64,000 nt of DNA from Pseudolactococcus raffinolactis NBRC 100932 (GCF_001591765.1 NZ_BCVN01000003.1:33600-97599), one strand, 5' to 3'; counted from the first letter of the stretch, positions 1 through 12,135 are shown. Notes: a model not told the origin generated them from the sequence alone. Numbers and translations are program-made.

Positions 1-767
1 GCCAGGGGGATAGTATTTTCTTACAAGATAAGTTTAATCGACGCAATATTTTAATCGATACAGGTGGCAGGATTGAACTAGGTAAGAAGAAAAAGTGGCA
101 GGAGCGTAAAATTGCAGCACCAGCTGAAAAGACTTTAATTCCTTATTTGAAAAGTCGGGGTGTGGGTCAGATTGATACTTTGGTTCTAACCCATACTCAC
201 GAGGACCATATGGGTGACCTACTCGCTGTCATCGACCAAATTAAGGTCAAAAATATCATCGTGAGTCAAGGCAGTCTCAATAATGCCCAATTTGTCAAAC
301 TCTTAAAGCAAACCCGAGCTAAGGTTCAAGTGGCTAAGGTCGGTCAACGACTAAAGATTTTTGACAGCTATTTGGAAGTTCTGTATCCATTGACCCCAGG
401 AGATGGTAAAAATAATGACTCGATCGTCTTGTATGGTAAGCTCTATGGGACAAAATTTTTGTTAACAGGTGATTTGGAGGAGACAGGCGAGCGAGAGTTG
501 TTGACACGTTATCCCAATCTCTCAGTTGATGTTTTAAAAGTAGGGCATCATGGCTCAAAAACGTCATCTTCTGAGTCTTTTATTGAAGCGATTCGACCAA
601 AAGTCGGATTGATTTCTTGTGGTTTGGATAATCGGTACGGTCATCCAAATATGGAAACTCTCACAACCTTCCAGAAATATGAGGTTCAAACTTTTCGAAC
701 AGATTATCATGGTGCTATAAAATTTAAGAAAAACAGTAAATTTTGGCACATCTCGACAGTAAAGTGA
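1..767 (+). CDS. comEC: ComEC/Rec2 DNA-uptake channel, C-terminal part (5' end outside window)
   Basis: The frame is open from base 3 to the TGA at 767, so this is the 3' end of a longer gene. The first residues read QGDS followed by an LIDTGG segment, then a THTHEDHMGD motif and a GHHGSKTSS motif, which together mark the metallo-beta-lactamase-like domain at the C terminus of ComEC. ComEC is the membrane channel that takes up single-stranded DNA during natural transformation; the extracellular lactamase-like domain has been proposed to act as a nuclease. The membrane channel part lies upstream and cannot be judged, so whether the full gene is intact is unknown. An internal ATG at 147 is not the real start. 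Confidence 0.9.
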   Translation, partial: QGDSIFLQDKFNRRNILIDTGGRIELGKKKKWQERKIAAPAEKTLIPYLKSRGVGQIDTLVLTHTHEDHMGDLLAVIDQIKVKNIIVSQGSLNNAQFVKLLKQTRAKVQVAKVGQRLKIFDSYLEVLYPLTPGDGKNNDSIVLYGKLYGTKFLLTGDLEETGERELLTRYPNLSVDVLKVGHHGSKTSSSESFIEAIRPKVGLISCGLDNRYGHPNMETLTTFQKYEVQTFRTDYHGAIKFKKNSKFWHISTVK

Positions 768-813
768 TAGAATAGAGGCAATACTCTAGAAAGAGTCAAT
801 AGAAAGGATTTGT

Positions 814-858
814 ATGTCGGAAGGGCGTGCAAAGACATATATAATATGGCACTATTAA
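814..858 (+). other. Possible 14-codon upstream ORF overlapping estA start
   Basis: AGAAAGGA at 801-808 lies five bases before an ATG at 814 that opens a 14-residue frame ending with TAA at 856-858, 13 bases past the estA ATG at 846 and in a different frame. The esterase ATG itself has no well-placed ribosome site. This arrangement would suit translational coupling, but it could be chance. Confidence 0.35.
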
Positions 859-1640
859 AAATCGACTACTACTCAGAAATTCTAGGCATGGTGCGCACGG
901 TCAACATGTTGTATCCTGAACCACGTAAGAATCCAGATAAGGATGTTCCGACAACGGATATTCCTGTTCTATACCTGTTGCATGGTATGTCTGGTAATCA
1001 GGATTCATGGCTTAATCGTTCAGGTATTGAGCGTATCGTTAGAAGTACGAATTTAGCGGTTGTGATGCCGTCAACAGACTTGGCTTGGTATACCAACACA
1101 ACTTACGGCGCAAGGTATTATGATGCGATTGTGACTGAATTACCACAAGTCTTGCAAAACTTTCTACCAAATCTATCTACTAAACGTGAGAAGAACTTTA
1201 TTGCCGGCCTATCTATGGGCGGTTATGGTGCTTTCAAAATTGCACTGGCTTCTAACAAATTTTCTTATGCGGCAAGTTTGTCAGGTGCCATATCTTTTGA
1301 AAAAGTCGCAAGAGAAGAGATAGGGAATCTCGCTTATTGGCAAGGTATTTTTGGTGATCTAGATAAATTTGACGAATCGGTTAATTCTGTCCAAAAACTT
1401 GCGTCAGATTTCACAAAGACATTTGGAGATGAGAAACCTAAACTTTACGCCTGGTGTGGTCATCAAGATTTTCTCTATCCAGCTAATAATTTTGCGGTCC
1501 AAGACTTGAAGAATAAGGACTTTGACATTATTTATGAAACAGCGGATGGGACACATGAATGGTATTATTGGACAAAAATGATGGATCGTGTGCTTGAATT
1601 TCTTCCTATAAAATATAATCAAGAAGAGCGTTTATCTTAA
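846..1640 (+). CDS. estA: EstA-type tributyrin esterase (alpha/beta hydrolase)
   Basis: A 264-residue serine esterase of the lactococcal EstA type, acting on short-chain acyl esters. The nucleophile elbow GLSMGGYG places the catalytic serine at about residue 123; an Asp in the WCGHQDFLYP segment and the His in GTHEWYYW complete a likely triad. LLHGMSG forms the oxyanion region. No signal peptide is seen, so it should be cytoplasmic. I chose the ATG at 846 because the protein then begins MALLKIDYYSE, the usual family start; a TTG at 810 in the same frame sits too close to the AGAAAGGA ribosome site. That ribosome site instead fits a short ORF at 814-858 that overlaps this start. Confidence 0.88.
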   Translation: MALLKIDYYSEILGMVRTVNMLYPEPRKNPDKDVPTTDIPVLYLLHGMSGNQDSWLNRSGIERIVRSTNLAVVMPSTDLAWYTNTTYGARYYDAIVTELPQVLQNFLPNLSTKREKNFIAGLSMGGYGAFKIALASNKFSYAASLSGAISFEKVAREEIGNLAYWQGIFGDLDKFDESVNSVQKLASDFTKTFGDEKPKLYAWCGHQDFLYPANNFAVQDLKNKDFDIIYETADGTHEWYYWTKMMDRVLEFLPIKYNQEERLS

Positions 1641-1644
1641 AAAT

Positions 1645-1665
1645 GAAAGCTTTTTCGCTTTTTTT
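1645..1665 (+). terminator. Weak terminator after estA
   Basis: A short AAAGC/GCTTT stem with a T-rich loop is followed by a run of seven T, five bases after the estA stop. Confidence 0.5.
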
Positions 1666-1696
1666 CAGAAAATCAGTCCACAGACCTATTTTTTTG

Positions 1697-1996
<300 letters not shown>

Positions 1997-2101
1997 GACG
2001 GTTCTCAGTTTATACACCAGTAGCTAGCTTGAGACATTACAGAGTAAAGTTTTGCTTTAGTTGCTAATAACGTGTATATATTAGAAAGGAAGTGAGTATT
2101 C

Positions 2102-2812
2102 GTGGAAAAATCTTGGTCTTTTCATCTTGGACCGGTTTATTTTGATGGTGCTGTCCTTGTCATGACTGTTTTAACTTGTGCGATTATCTTTGGCTTTGTC
2201 TTTTGGGCAAGTCGTCGGATGACTTTACGACCAAAAGGCAAACAAAATGTATTGGAAGCCATCATTGATTTTGTCAATGGTGTCTCAAAAGACAACTTGG
2301 GTGCGACTGAATCACGTCGCTACTCACTTTTCATCTTTGTCCTCTTCATGTTCATCTTTGTTGCCAACAATATTGGTTTGATGACCAAAATTGAAGGGTC
2401 AAATGAGTTAACTTACTGGAAATCACCAACAGCAGATGTTGGCGTGACATTGGCTTTATCATTAATGGTATCACTCGTTGCAACATTATCGAGTATTAAG
2501 CGTTTCGGCTTTAAAGGCTACATCAAACATGCCTTCTTAACGCCTGCTGCCATGTTACCGATGAACATTATGGAAGAATTTATCAATTTTCTAAGTTTAG
2601 CCTTACGTCTATTCGGTAATATTTTTGCTGGTGAAATTGTGATCGGCTTGATTACACGTGTTGGTAATCTTGAAGTGTATCATCTACCACTTGCAATTCT
2701 GCTTGAAGTGGCTTGGACGGCGTTCTCGCTCTTTATTGGTGCGCTGCAAGCATACGTTTTTGTCTTGCTATCAACCATGTATATCAATGAAAAAATCGCA
2801 AAAGAAGAGTAG
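2102..2812 (+). CDS. atpB: ATP synthase F0 subunit a
   Basis: A 236-residue membrane protein providing the proton half-channels against the c ring. Several hydrophobic helices are visible, and the segment LALRLFGNIFAGE carries the essential arginine of the family, followed by a C-terminal LLEVAWTAFSLFIGALQAYVF helix pair. The start is GTG at 2102, preceded by GAAAGGAAG; no in-frame ATG fits better. It sits between atpE and atpF in the ATP synthase operon with a roughly 105-base gap after atpE. Confidence 0.96.
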   Translation: MEKSWSFHLGPVYFDGAVLVMTVLTCAIIFGFVFWASRRMTLRPKGKQNVLEAIIDFVNGVSKDNLGATESRRYSLFIFVLFMFIFVANNIGLMTKIEGSNELTYWKSPTADVGVTLALSLMVSLVATLSSIKRFGFKGYIKHAFLTPAAMLPMNIMEEFINFLSLALRLFGNIFAGEIVIGLITRVGNLEVYHLPLAILLEVAWTAFSLFIGALQAYVFVLLSTMYINEKIAKEE

Positions 2813-2824
2813 AAAGGAGTAGTC

Positions 2825-3334
2825 ATGAGTCCATTTATTTTGTTAGAATCTGCTCCGAGTTCAATGCTAGGCAACATTATTGTGGTCAGCGGTGCCTTTT
2901 TAATCTTGCTCGTCTTGATTAAAAAATATGCTTGGGGTGCGATGACATCAATGCTTGATGCACGTGCTAAAAAAATTAATGATGATATTGATGGTGCAGA
3001 AAATGCTCGGCTACAAGCTGAGCAATTTGCTGCGGAACGTGAAACTGAATTAGCAGGCTCACGTGATGAAGCCACTAAAATCATCAATAATGCCAAAGAC
3101 ACTGCTGAAGCCAACAAAGCTAAAATCGCTGCAGAAGCTGCAGAAGAAGCACGTCGTGCCAAACAACGTGCCAATGAAGAAATTGAACAATCTAAAAAAG
3201 AAGCCATTTCAGGTATCAAAGGTAATGTTGCTGATATTTCAGTCAAAATTGCTGAAAAACTTATCGGTCAAACTTTAGATGCGTCAGCGCAATCAGACTT
3301 GATCGATCAGTACTTGGAAAAATTGGGGGAATAA
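2825..3334 (+). CDS. atpF: ATP synthase F0 subunit b
   Basis: The 169-residue peripheral stalk subunit. One N-terminal membrane helix (about residues 13-32) precedes a long alanine-, glutamate- and lysine-rich coiled coil, which dimerises and holds F1 against the rotor through the delta subunit. GAAAGGAG lies just before the ATG, and only 12 bases separate it from atpB. Two bases separate its stop from atpH, suggesting coupled translation. Confidence 0.96.
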   Translation: MSPFILLESAPSSMLGNIIVVSGAFLILLVLIKKYAWGAMTSMLDARAKKINDDIDGAENARLQAEQFAAERETELAGSRDEATKIINNAKDTAEANKAKIAAEAAEEARRAKQRANEEIEQSKKEAISGIKGNVADISVKIAEKLIGQTLDASAQSDLIDQYLEKLGE

Positions 3335-3336
3335 GT

Positions 3337-3864
3337 ATGTCTCTCATTATTGCTCAAAAATATAGTAAAGCTTTACTTGAAGTCGCACAGGAAAGTCAGC
3401 AATTAGAAGCTGTCTTAGCCGAAGTAGCTGCTTTTGATCAAGTCATTCAATCGACCGATCTCCAGGCTTTCTTAGTTGATGTGGCTTATTCTGATGACAA
3501 GAAACATCAAGTCATTGAGAGTCTGCAAAATGCGTCTTCTGATATTTTCAAGAATTTCTTGACCATCTTGGTTAAGAATCAACGCATGGCATTGTTACCT
3601 GTCATCATTAAGGAAATTCGCCACCAAGCTGATAGTTTGTTCAAGATTTCAGATGTTGACGTGACGAGTGCCATTGCGCTATCAGATGCGCAACTCAGCA
3701 AACTTGAAACAACAATTAAAAGCAAGTTTGACCTCAATGAAGTCACAATCAAAAATACAGTCGATACCAGTATTTTGGGCGGCGTGATTATCAACGCCCG
3801 TGGCAAAATCATCGACGCCAGTATTAAGTCGCAATTGACTAAAATTGCGAAATCTATTATCTAA
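3337..3864 (+). CDS. atpH: ATP synthase F1 subunit delta
   Basis: A 175-residue delta (OSCP-like) subunit linking the b stalk to the top of the alpha/beta hexamer. The N-terminal helical domain starts IAQKYSKALLEVAQE and the C-terminal part carries the family's ILGGVIINARGKIIDASIKSQL segment. It begins two bases after atpF. About 140 bases with a hairpin element follow before atpA, a larger gap than elsewhere in this operon. Confidence 0.95.
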   Translation: MSLIIAQKYSKALLEVAQESQQLEAVLAEVAAFDQVIQSTDLQAFLVDVAYSDDKKHQVIESLQNASSDIFKNFLTILVKNQRMALLPVIIKEIRHQADSLFKISDVDVTSAIALSDAQLSKLETTIKSKFDLNEVTIKNTVDTSILGGVIINARGKIIDASIKSQLTKIAKSII

Positions 3865-3880
3865 TAGGATACGGAAAAGC

Positions 3881-5510
<1,630 letters not shown>

Positions 5511-5524
5511 TGAAGCAAAAGGTG

Positions 5525-5623
5525 TTAAACCGCGGTTAGCTTCGTATGAAAATAGGAAATCTCACGGTTCGGCGCTTGCGCCGGTTCTGTGATTTATCTT
5601 TTTCACTAGGAGTTGCGGTTTAT
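5525..5623 (+). repeat. Intergenic hairpin element, copy B (atpA-atpG)
   Basis: About 99 bases bounded by TAAACCGC and its exact complement GCGGTTTA. The centre has the apex GGTTCGGCGCTTGCGCCGG and GAAAATAGGAAAT pairing with ATTTATCTTTTTC. The apex and flanks match the copy at 40311-40414 in both sequence and fold. Confidence 0.7.
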
Positions 5624-5645
5624 AAACTGGATTAAGGAGGTTAGC

Positions 5646-6521
5646 ATGCCAGCTTCGCTAAATGAAATCAAAGTCAGAATTGCATCTACTAAAAAAACAA
5701 GTCAGATTACAGGTGCCATGCAAATGGTATCTGCTGCTAAATTGACAAGATCTGAACAAAACGCTAAGAATTTTCAAGTCTATGCCCAAAAAGTTCGGGC
5801 GATGACGACCGATTTGATTGGCTCAGAATTATCTGAGGGGTCAAACAATCCGATGTTGATCAAACGACCAGTTAAAAAGACTGGCTACATTGTCATCACA
5901 TCTGATAAAGGTCTCGTCGGTGGCTATAATTCAACGATTTTGAAGTCTGTCATGCAAATGTTGGCAGATGATCATGACAATCAAGAAGAATATGTCATCA
6001 TTGCTCTTGGGGGCATGGGTGCAGATTTCTTTAAAGCCCGCGATATCAATGTCTCTTATGAGCTTCGTGGTCTGTCTGATCAGCCAACTTTTGATGAAGT
6101 GCGTAAAATTGTCAATAAATCAGTGAGCCTCTATCAAAATGAATTGTTCGATGAGTTGTACGTCTGTTACAACCACCATGTCAATTCTTTGACCAGCCAA
6201 GTGCGCGTCGAAAAGATGTTGCCGATTACTGATTTAGACGAAAATGAAGCCACATCACATCATCAAGAATTTGAACTTGAACCAGATCGTGATACCATAT
6301 TAGAGCAACTTTTGCCCCAGTATGCGGAAAGCATGATTTATGGTAGCATTATCGATGCCAAAACGGCTGAGCACGCTGCAGGTATGGCAGCCATGCAAGC
6401 CGCAACAGATAATGCGAAAAATGTGATCAATGATCTGACCATCCAATACAACCGCGCCCGCCAAGCAGCCATTACCCAAGAAATTACGGAAATCGTTGCT
6501 GGCGCGAGTGCCTTGGAATAA
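5646..6521 (+). CDS. atpG: ATP synthase F1 subunit gamma
   Basis: A 291-residue central rotor shaft. The N terminus [22 protein letters not shown] and the C-terminal [22 protein letters not shown] are the paired coiled-coil segments that turn inside the alpha/beta hexamer. I chose the ATG at 5646 because AAGGAGG ends five bases upstream; the frame is open further up (an in-frame start at 5613), but that would add 11 unconserved residues. It lies between atpA and atpD. Confidence 0.95.
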   Translation: MPASLNEIKVRIASTKKTSQITGAMQMVSAAKLTRSEQNAKNFQVYAQKVRAMTTDLIGSELSEGSNNPMLIKRPVKKTGYIVITSDKGLVGGYNSTILKSVMQMLADDHDNQEEYVIIALGGMGADFFKARDINVSYELRGLSDQPTFDEVRKIVNKSVSLYQNELFDELYVCYNHHVNSLTSQVRVEKMLPITDLDENEATSHHQEFELEPDRDTILEQLLPQYAESMIYGSIIDAKTAEHAAGMAAMQAATDNAKNVINDLTIQYNRARQAAITQEITEIVAGASALE

Positions 6522-6525
6522 ATAG

Positions 6526-7971
<1,446 letters not shown>

Positions 7972-7982
7972 GGAGGTCTGAT

Positions 7983-8402
7983 ATGGATTACATGACAGTC
8001 CAAGTCATCACGCCTAATGGGATTTGTTACGATCACCATGCCTATTTTATCTTGTTATCAACTGTTGATGGCGAACTTGGGGTCTTGCCTAACATGATCC
8101 CAACGATTGCGTCATTGAAAATTGATGAGCTGAAAGTGCGTCGGATTGACGATGAAAAACACGTTGACTGGATTTCCATCAATGGTGGGATCGCCGAAGT
8201 CCGTAATAACTTAGTGACGATTGTTGCCGATTCGGCCGAACGTGAACGCGATATCGACGTGACACGTGCCGAACGTGCGAAACGTCGCGCTGAAAGCGAA
8301 TTGCAAGAAGCTGAAAACAAACGTGATGTGGATGCTGCCAAGCGTGCCGAAGTTGCACTTCACCGTGCGCTTAACCGCTTGCGTGTTTCAAATCACAGAT
8401 AA
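7983..8402 (+). CDS. atpC: ATP synthase F1 subunit epsilon
   Basis: A 139-residue subunit with an N-terminal beta sandwich ([21 protein letters not shown]) and a C-terminal helical pair rich in Arg, Glu and Ala (about 85-135). It binds the foot of gamma and inhibits ATP hydrolysis. AGGAGG at 7971-7976 overlaps the atpD stop and serves the ATG at 7983. It is the last gene before a clear terminator. Confidence 0.94.
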   Translation: MDYMTVQVITPNGICYDHHAYFILLSTVDGELGVLPNMIPTIASLKIDELKVRRIDDEKHVDWISINGGIAEVRNNLVTIVADSAERERDIDVTRAERAKRRAESELQEAENKRDVDAAKRAEVALHRALNRLRVSNHR

Positions 8403-8415
8403 ATTTATATTATAC

Positions 8416-8447
8416 AAAAAACCTTGTCAGTTGATAAGGTTTTTTTG
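8416..8447 (+). terminator. Terminator of the ATP synthase operon
   Basis: AAAACCTTGTC pairs with GATAAGGTTTT around a short loop and runs into T7, fourteen bases after the atpC stop. Confidence 0.85.
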
Positions 8448-8453
8448 TGCGGT

Positions 8454-8490
8454 TTGACAAATGTAAACTTTTTATATAGAATAGGTTTAC
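8454..8490 (+). promoter_or_regulatory. bioB promoter with overlapping BirA box
   Basis: TTGACA (8454-8459) and TAGAAT (8477-8482) are spaced by 17 bases. A dyad TGTAAACT-N14-GGTTTACT (TGTAAAC from 8462, GTTTAC to 8490) covers the spacer and -10 box and resembles the known BirA operator of Firmicutes. The same kind of site precedes bioY at 15468-15499, and a BirA with a DNA-binding domain is encoded at 13565-14503. Confidence 0.75.
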
Positions 8491-8518
8491 TATATAATCG
8501 AAAGAGTGGCATTTTAGG

Positions 8519-9532
8519 ATGGATTTTACTGCACTTGCTCAGAGAATTTGTAATGGAAAAGGTCAGATAACAAAAGCAGAGTCATTGGCTGTTTTAAATA
8601 GTAGGACTGAGTGGTGGGGAATATATGGGGCTGCTTTGATGGTGAAAAATCATTTTTATCAAAATAAGCTGCAGTTAAATGTTCTGATGAATGCCAAAAG
8701 TGGATTATGCGCTGAAGACTGTGGTTATTGTGCACAGTCTAAGATTAGTTCAGCTGATATTGAGACTTACGGCTTGTTACCGACTGATATCATCTATAAA
8801 AAGGCACTTCTTGCCTACAAAAGGAATGCTACGACATTTTGTATTGCAACAAGTGGTAGTCGGTTGTCTGAGTAGGAAATGCTTGCAGTGTGTGAGGCGA
8901 TCCAAAAAATTAAGCGGGACTTGCCTTTGGAGATTTGTCTGTCAGTTGGTCTGTCAACCCTTGAACAAATCAACTATTTTAAATCTTGTGGTGTTGATCG
9001 TCTGAATCATAACTTGAATACACCTCAGGATAATTATGAAAAAATAGCGACAACGCATACCTATGCGCAAAGAAAAGCTACCTTAGAGATGTTGCAACAA
9101 GTTGATATGAATGCTTGTGCAGGCTTTATCTGTGGCATGGGTGAGACAGATGAGCAGTTGATTGATTTGGCTTTTGAGTTGCGTGACTTAACACCGCATG
9201 CTGTTCCGATAAATTTTCTAATTCCGATTGAGGGGACAAAGTTTTCAAATGTCCATACTTTGACGCCTCTTAAATGTTTGAAAATTTTGGCTTTGATGCG
9301 GTTTATTTTTACTGAAACAGAACTACGTGCGAGCGCTGGGCGAGAATATCATCTTGGAGATTTACAACATTTTGCTCTTTTGATAACAGATTCTTTATTT
9401 TTAGGAGATTATTTGACAAGTGGTGGTGATACTGAAAATCAAGATATTACAAAACTTGAGTTGCTAGAAATTGACTATAAAAGAAAAGAGAGGTCAAATC
9501 AAGCTCAGGTAATACCTGAACAGAGAATATAA
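8519..9532 (+). pseudogene. bioB: Biotin synthase, interrupted by an in-frame TAG
   Basis: Two stretches of 118 and 217 residues lie in the same frame and together make a full-length radical-SAM biotin synthase, which would insert sulfur into dethiobiotin. They are separated by one TAG (8873-8875) in SGSRLSE-stop-EMLAV, where homologues carry a charged residue. The iron-sulfur motif CAEDCGYC (Cys 64, 68, 71), later cysteines in TFCIA, LEICLS and NACAGF, and the Arg in LRASAGRE are intact, so the loss appears recent. No frameshift is seen. The ATG at 8879 after the stop has no ribosome site. No other biotin synthesis gene is nearby. Confidence 0.85.
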
Positions 9533-9552
9533 GATAGGCTGAGTAAATTAAT

Positions 9553-9595
9553 AAAAGCTCATCATGTGGTTTAATCACATGATGAGCTTTTTATC
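9553..9595. terminator. Bidirectional terminator between bioB and sdaA
   Basis: A perfect 16-base stem AAAAGCTCATCATGTG pairs with its complement around GTTTAAT, with T or A runs on both sides, so it can serve both converging genes. Confidence 0.88.
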
Positions 9596-9605
9596 TATTT
9601 TAGAT

Positions 9606-10475
9606 CTAACCGAAGATTTCGGCTTTGAGACGTTTACCAGTTGGTGTAGCAGCGAGGCCACCTTCTGCGGTTTCACGGAAGGCATTTGGCATGGCTTGAC
9701 CAACTTGGTACATGGCTTGGATGACTTCATCAGTTGGGATTCTAGACTCAATCCCAGCAAGCGCCATATCGGCAGCAACGAGTGAAAAGCTAGCGCCCAT
9801 GGCATTGCGTTTGACACAAGGGACTTCGACTAGCCCCGCAACAGGGTCACAGATAAGACCGAGCAGGTTTTTGATGACAAAGGCACAGGCTTGACTGGCC
9901 TGATGGGGATTGCCACCAGCAGCCATGACGAGGGCAGCTGATCCCATAGCGGCAGCTGAACCGACTTCAGCCTGACAGCCACCTTCAGCACCAGAAATTG
10001 AGGCGTTGTTGGCGATGACGAGACCGAAAGCACCAGCGGTGAATAAAAAGTCCAGTTGTTGTGCTTCAGTCAACTGGAGCTTATCAATAGCGGTGGCGAG
10101 AACTGCGGGGACGCAGCCGGCACTACCAGCGGTTGGTGTGGCACAGACGAGACCCATCTGGGCGTTACTTTCGTTGACTGCCATAGCATTTCGTGCGGCA
10201 GTCAAAACAGTTGTATCTGATAAGGTGCGACCAGATTTGATATAGCGATCAAGTTTGAGCGCATCGCCACCAGTCAAGCCAGTGCGCGATGTGTTTTCTG
10301 TCATGCCATTATCAATCGAGGCCAACATAACCTTGAGATTTTCTGACATAAGGTCAAGAATTTCAGCACGCGACCGACCAGATGTTTCGATTTCGGTCGC
10401 AATCATCAATTCAGAGATGGACCCATCAAATTCCTGATCAGCCTGTGTGACTAATTCTTCTATTGTGTAGAACAT
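9606..10475 (-). CDS. sdaAA: L-serine dehydratase, iron-sulfur dependent, alpha subunit
   Basis: A 289-residue catalytic subunit that deaminates L-serine to pyruvate and ammonia with a [4Fe-4S] cluster. Cysteines in TAGSAGCVP, AEGGCQAEVGS, LICDPVAGLVEVPC are placed as in the family, and the glycine-rich PTAGSAG motif is complete. It follows the beta subunit gene on the minus strand, but 123 bases holding a hairpin insertion separate them. AAAGGAGTAGCC immediately precedes the ATG. Confidence 0.93.
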   Translation of the reverse strand: MFYTIEELVTQADQEFDGSISELMIATEIETSGRSRAEILDLMSENLKVMLASIDNGMTENTSRTGLTGGDALKLDRYIKSGRTLSDTTVLTAARNAMAVNESNAQMGLVCATPTAGSAGCVPAVLATAIDKLQLTEAQQLDFLFTAGAFGLVIANNASISGAEGGCQAEVGSAAAMGSAALVMAAGGNPHQASQACAFVIKNLLGLICDPVAGLVEVPCVKRNAMGASFSLVAADMALAGIESRIPTDEVIQAMYQVGQAMPNAFRETAEGGLAATPTGKRLKAEIFG

Positions 10476-10595
10476 GGCTACTCCTTTAGCGATTGAGGAA
10501 CGAAGAGACGAAGAGACGAAGAGCTTAGGGAAGTTGCTATGTACAACGTGGCTAAGCGGTTCTACCGCTTAGCCGTTGGACAGGCTACTCCTTTA
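10476..10595 (-). repeat. Inserted-looking hairpin unit between sdaB and sdaA, flanked by 13-bp direct repeats
   Basis: GGCTACTCCTTTA occurs at 10476-10488 and again at 10583-10595, and each is a ribosome site when read on the minus strand. Between them are a CGAAGAGAC tandem repeat (10501-10527) and a strong hairpin (10544-10578) pairing CAACGTGGCTAAGCGGT with ACCGCTTAGCCGTTG. Removing one repeat plus the insert would leave the sdaB stop followed directly by a normal ribosome site and the sdaA ATG. Confidence 0.7.
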
Positions 10596-10598
10596 AAT

Positions 10599-11270
10599 TT
10601 AACCAAAGAAGTTGACGTTGTGTAAGTTGTCAATGGCTTTGATTTCGGCGAGGGCTTGGTCGACATCACGAGAATCAATTTCGATGATCATGATGGCCTT
10701 TTCACCCGCATTTTCTCGTGTGACGTTCATTTGGGCGATATTGATGTCGTGTTTTGAAAGTCTATCTGTCACTTTAGCGATCATGCCAGGTAAATCTTGA
10801 TGGACGATGATTAGTGTTGGTGTGTTCATATTCAGGGCAACGTCAAAGCCGTTGAGCTCAGTTACCTGGATATTGCCGCCACCGATAGAAATGCCTTTGA
10901 TCGACATGGACTTGGTCTCAGACTTGATGATAATCTTAGCCGTATTGGGGTGGTCAGCTTTTTCGTCTTTGTGAATATGCCAAAAGACTTTAATGCCAGC
11001 CTTATCGGCAATTTCCAAAGAATCTGGAATCCTAGGATCATTTGTCTCCATGCCCAGAATCCCCGCCACTAGCGCCAAGTCTGTTCCATGGCCACGATAG
11101 GTTTTAGCGAAGGACTGATAAAGATGAAACTCGACTTCGGTCGGCTGCTCACCGAAAATCGAGTGCACAATTTTACCGATGCGAACCGCACCGGCAGTGT
11201 GTGAGCTTGAAGGGCCAATCATGACGGGGCCCATGATATCAAAAACGGATTTAAATTTGAGGTGTCTCAT
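10599..11270 (-). CDS. sdaAB: L-serine dehydratase, iron-sulfur dependent, beta subunit
   Basis: A 223-residue partner of the alpha subunit. The N-terminal domain has the family's GPVMIGPSSSHTAGAVRIG motif, and an ACT domain spans about residues 148-220 (TPTLIIVHQDLPGMIAKVTDRL), the usual site of effector binding or dimerisation. The ATG overlaps the stop of the upstream HAD gene by four bases, so the three minus-strand genes probably form one operon. Confidence 0.93.
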   Translation of the reverse strand: MRHLKFKSVFDIMGPVMIGPSSSHTAGAVRIGKIVHSIFGEQPTEVEFHLYQSFAKTYRGHGTDLALVAGILGMETNDPRIPDSLEIADKAGIKVFWHIHKDEKADHPNTAKIIIKSETKSMSIKGISIGGGNIQVTELNGFDVALNMNTPTLIIVHQDLPGMIAKVTDRLSKHDINIAQMNVTRENAGEKAIMIIEIDSRDVDQALAEIKAIDNLHNVNFFG

Positions 11271-11908
11271 CTGATTATCTCCAAAAGTTGTTGCGGGTGG
11301 GCAATCAGAATATCGCTACCCGCATTTTTTAGCTCGGTCTCATCACCAAATCCCCAGAGCACACCGATCGTTTTTGCGACCTTATTTTCCTGGCCGCCGA
11401 TAATGTCGTACTCACGATCCCCGATCATGGCAGAGGTGTTAGGAGTAGATTGTGATAGGTCCAACGATTTTTTGAGGACAAGCGTTTTAGAGTGTGCTTG
11501 GGGTGTGTTGCCAAAGATGCCTTTAAAGTGTTGCGATAACTTGAGTCCTGCCAGCATGTTCTGCGCGACATCTTCTTTTTTAGAGGTCGCGATGAAGAGG
11601 TTGTAGTCCAAGCGCTGTAGCGTCTCCAAGGTCTCTAAAATCCCGTCGTAGGGCTCAGCCTCTAGCATACCTTTTGCCGCATAGTATTTGCGATAAGTCA
11701 CGATGGCTTTTTCGGCCCATGCGTCATCACCATTTGCGAGGGTTGCAAAAGTTGTTTCAAGGGGTGGCCCGATAAACGTGTTTAACTCAGCATCAGATAA
11801 CTGAGGATGCCCCATTTCATCAAATGTATATCGAAAACTATTAAGGATCCCTCTGGAACTTTCCAGAATCGTCCCATCTAAATCAAAGAATAAATTTTTT
11901 AATGTCAT
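11267..11908 (-). CDS. HAD-superfamily phosphatase (phosphoglycolate phosphatase-like)
   Basis: A 213-residue HAD subfamily IA hydrolase. The nucleophile motif is FFDLDGTILES near the N terminus, the second motif is IATSKK, Lys follows in SKTLVLKKSL, and the acidic motif is MIGDREYDIIGG. A helical cap lies between motifs I and II. Substrate is not predictable from sequence. It overlaps the serine dehydratase beta gene by ATGA (11267-11270), the only hint of a shared role. Confidence 0.88.
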   Translation of the reverse strand: MTLKNLFFDLDGTILESSRGILNSFRYTFDEMGHPQLSDAELNTFIGPPLETTFATLANGDDAWAEKAIVTYRKYYAAKGMLEAEPYDGILETLETLQRLDYNLFIATSKKEDVAQNMLAGLKLSQHFKGIFGNTPQAHSKTLVLKKSLDLSQSTPNTSAMIGDREYDIIGGQENKVAKTIGVLWGFGDETELKNAGSDILIAHPQQLLEIIR

Positions 11909-12135
11909 AGCTCTATTTTATCACGATATGGGCGGATTTGATATGGGAAATGGTTGATTTATGGATAGGTTAATTTGGGGAGTTAGGAAGTTTATGATAT
12001 ATTGGCGTATTCTCATTTTTAGATTGCAAAGTGAGTGGGAGATGATGAGAGACTCTCTTTTTTGTGCAGTGATAGAGAGGTGGTTTTGTATAAAATGTTA
12101 AAATATAATTAATAAAGCATGAGGAGCTATGAAGA
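11909..12135. promoter_or_regulatory. Divergent intergenic region, HAD gene / AraC-type regulator
   Basis: A 227-base AT-rich region between divergent genes. A TATAAT at 12104-12109 could be the -10 box for the regulator, with no good -35. I see no gene or repeat here. Confidence 0.35.

Noticed and set aside
2680..3246. 188-residue frame on the minus strand
   Set aside because: It lies opposite atpB and atpF, is rich in Ala/Ser as expected for an antisense reading of their codons, and has no ribosome site or family motif.
8873..8875. TAG decoded as pyrrolysine in bioB
   Set aside because: No pyrrolysine system is known in this group; a nonsense mutation or sequence error is much simpler.
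8519..9532. Reading the two bioB halves as separate working proteins
   Set aside because: The halves share one fold and one iron-sulfur active site; the second half has no ribosome site. I treat it as one broken gene.
9564..9785. 73-residue plus frame over the terminator and sdaA end
   Set aside because: It begins inside the terminator hairpin and is antisense to sdaA.
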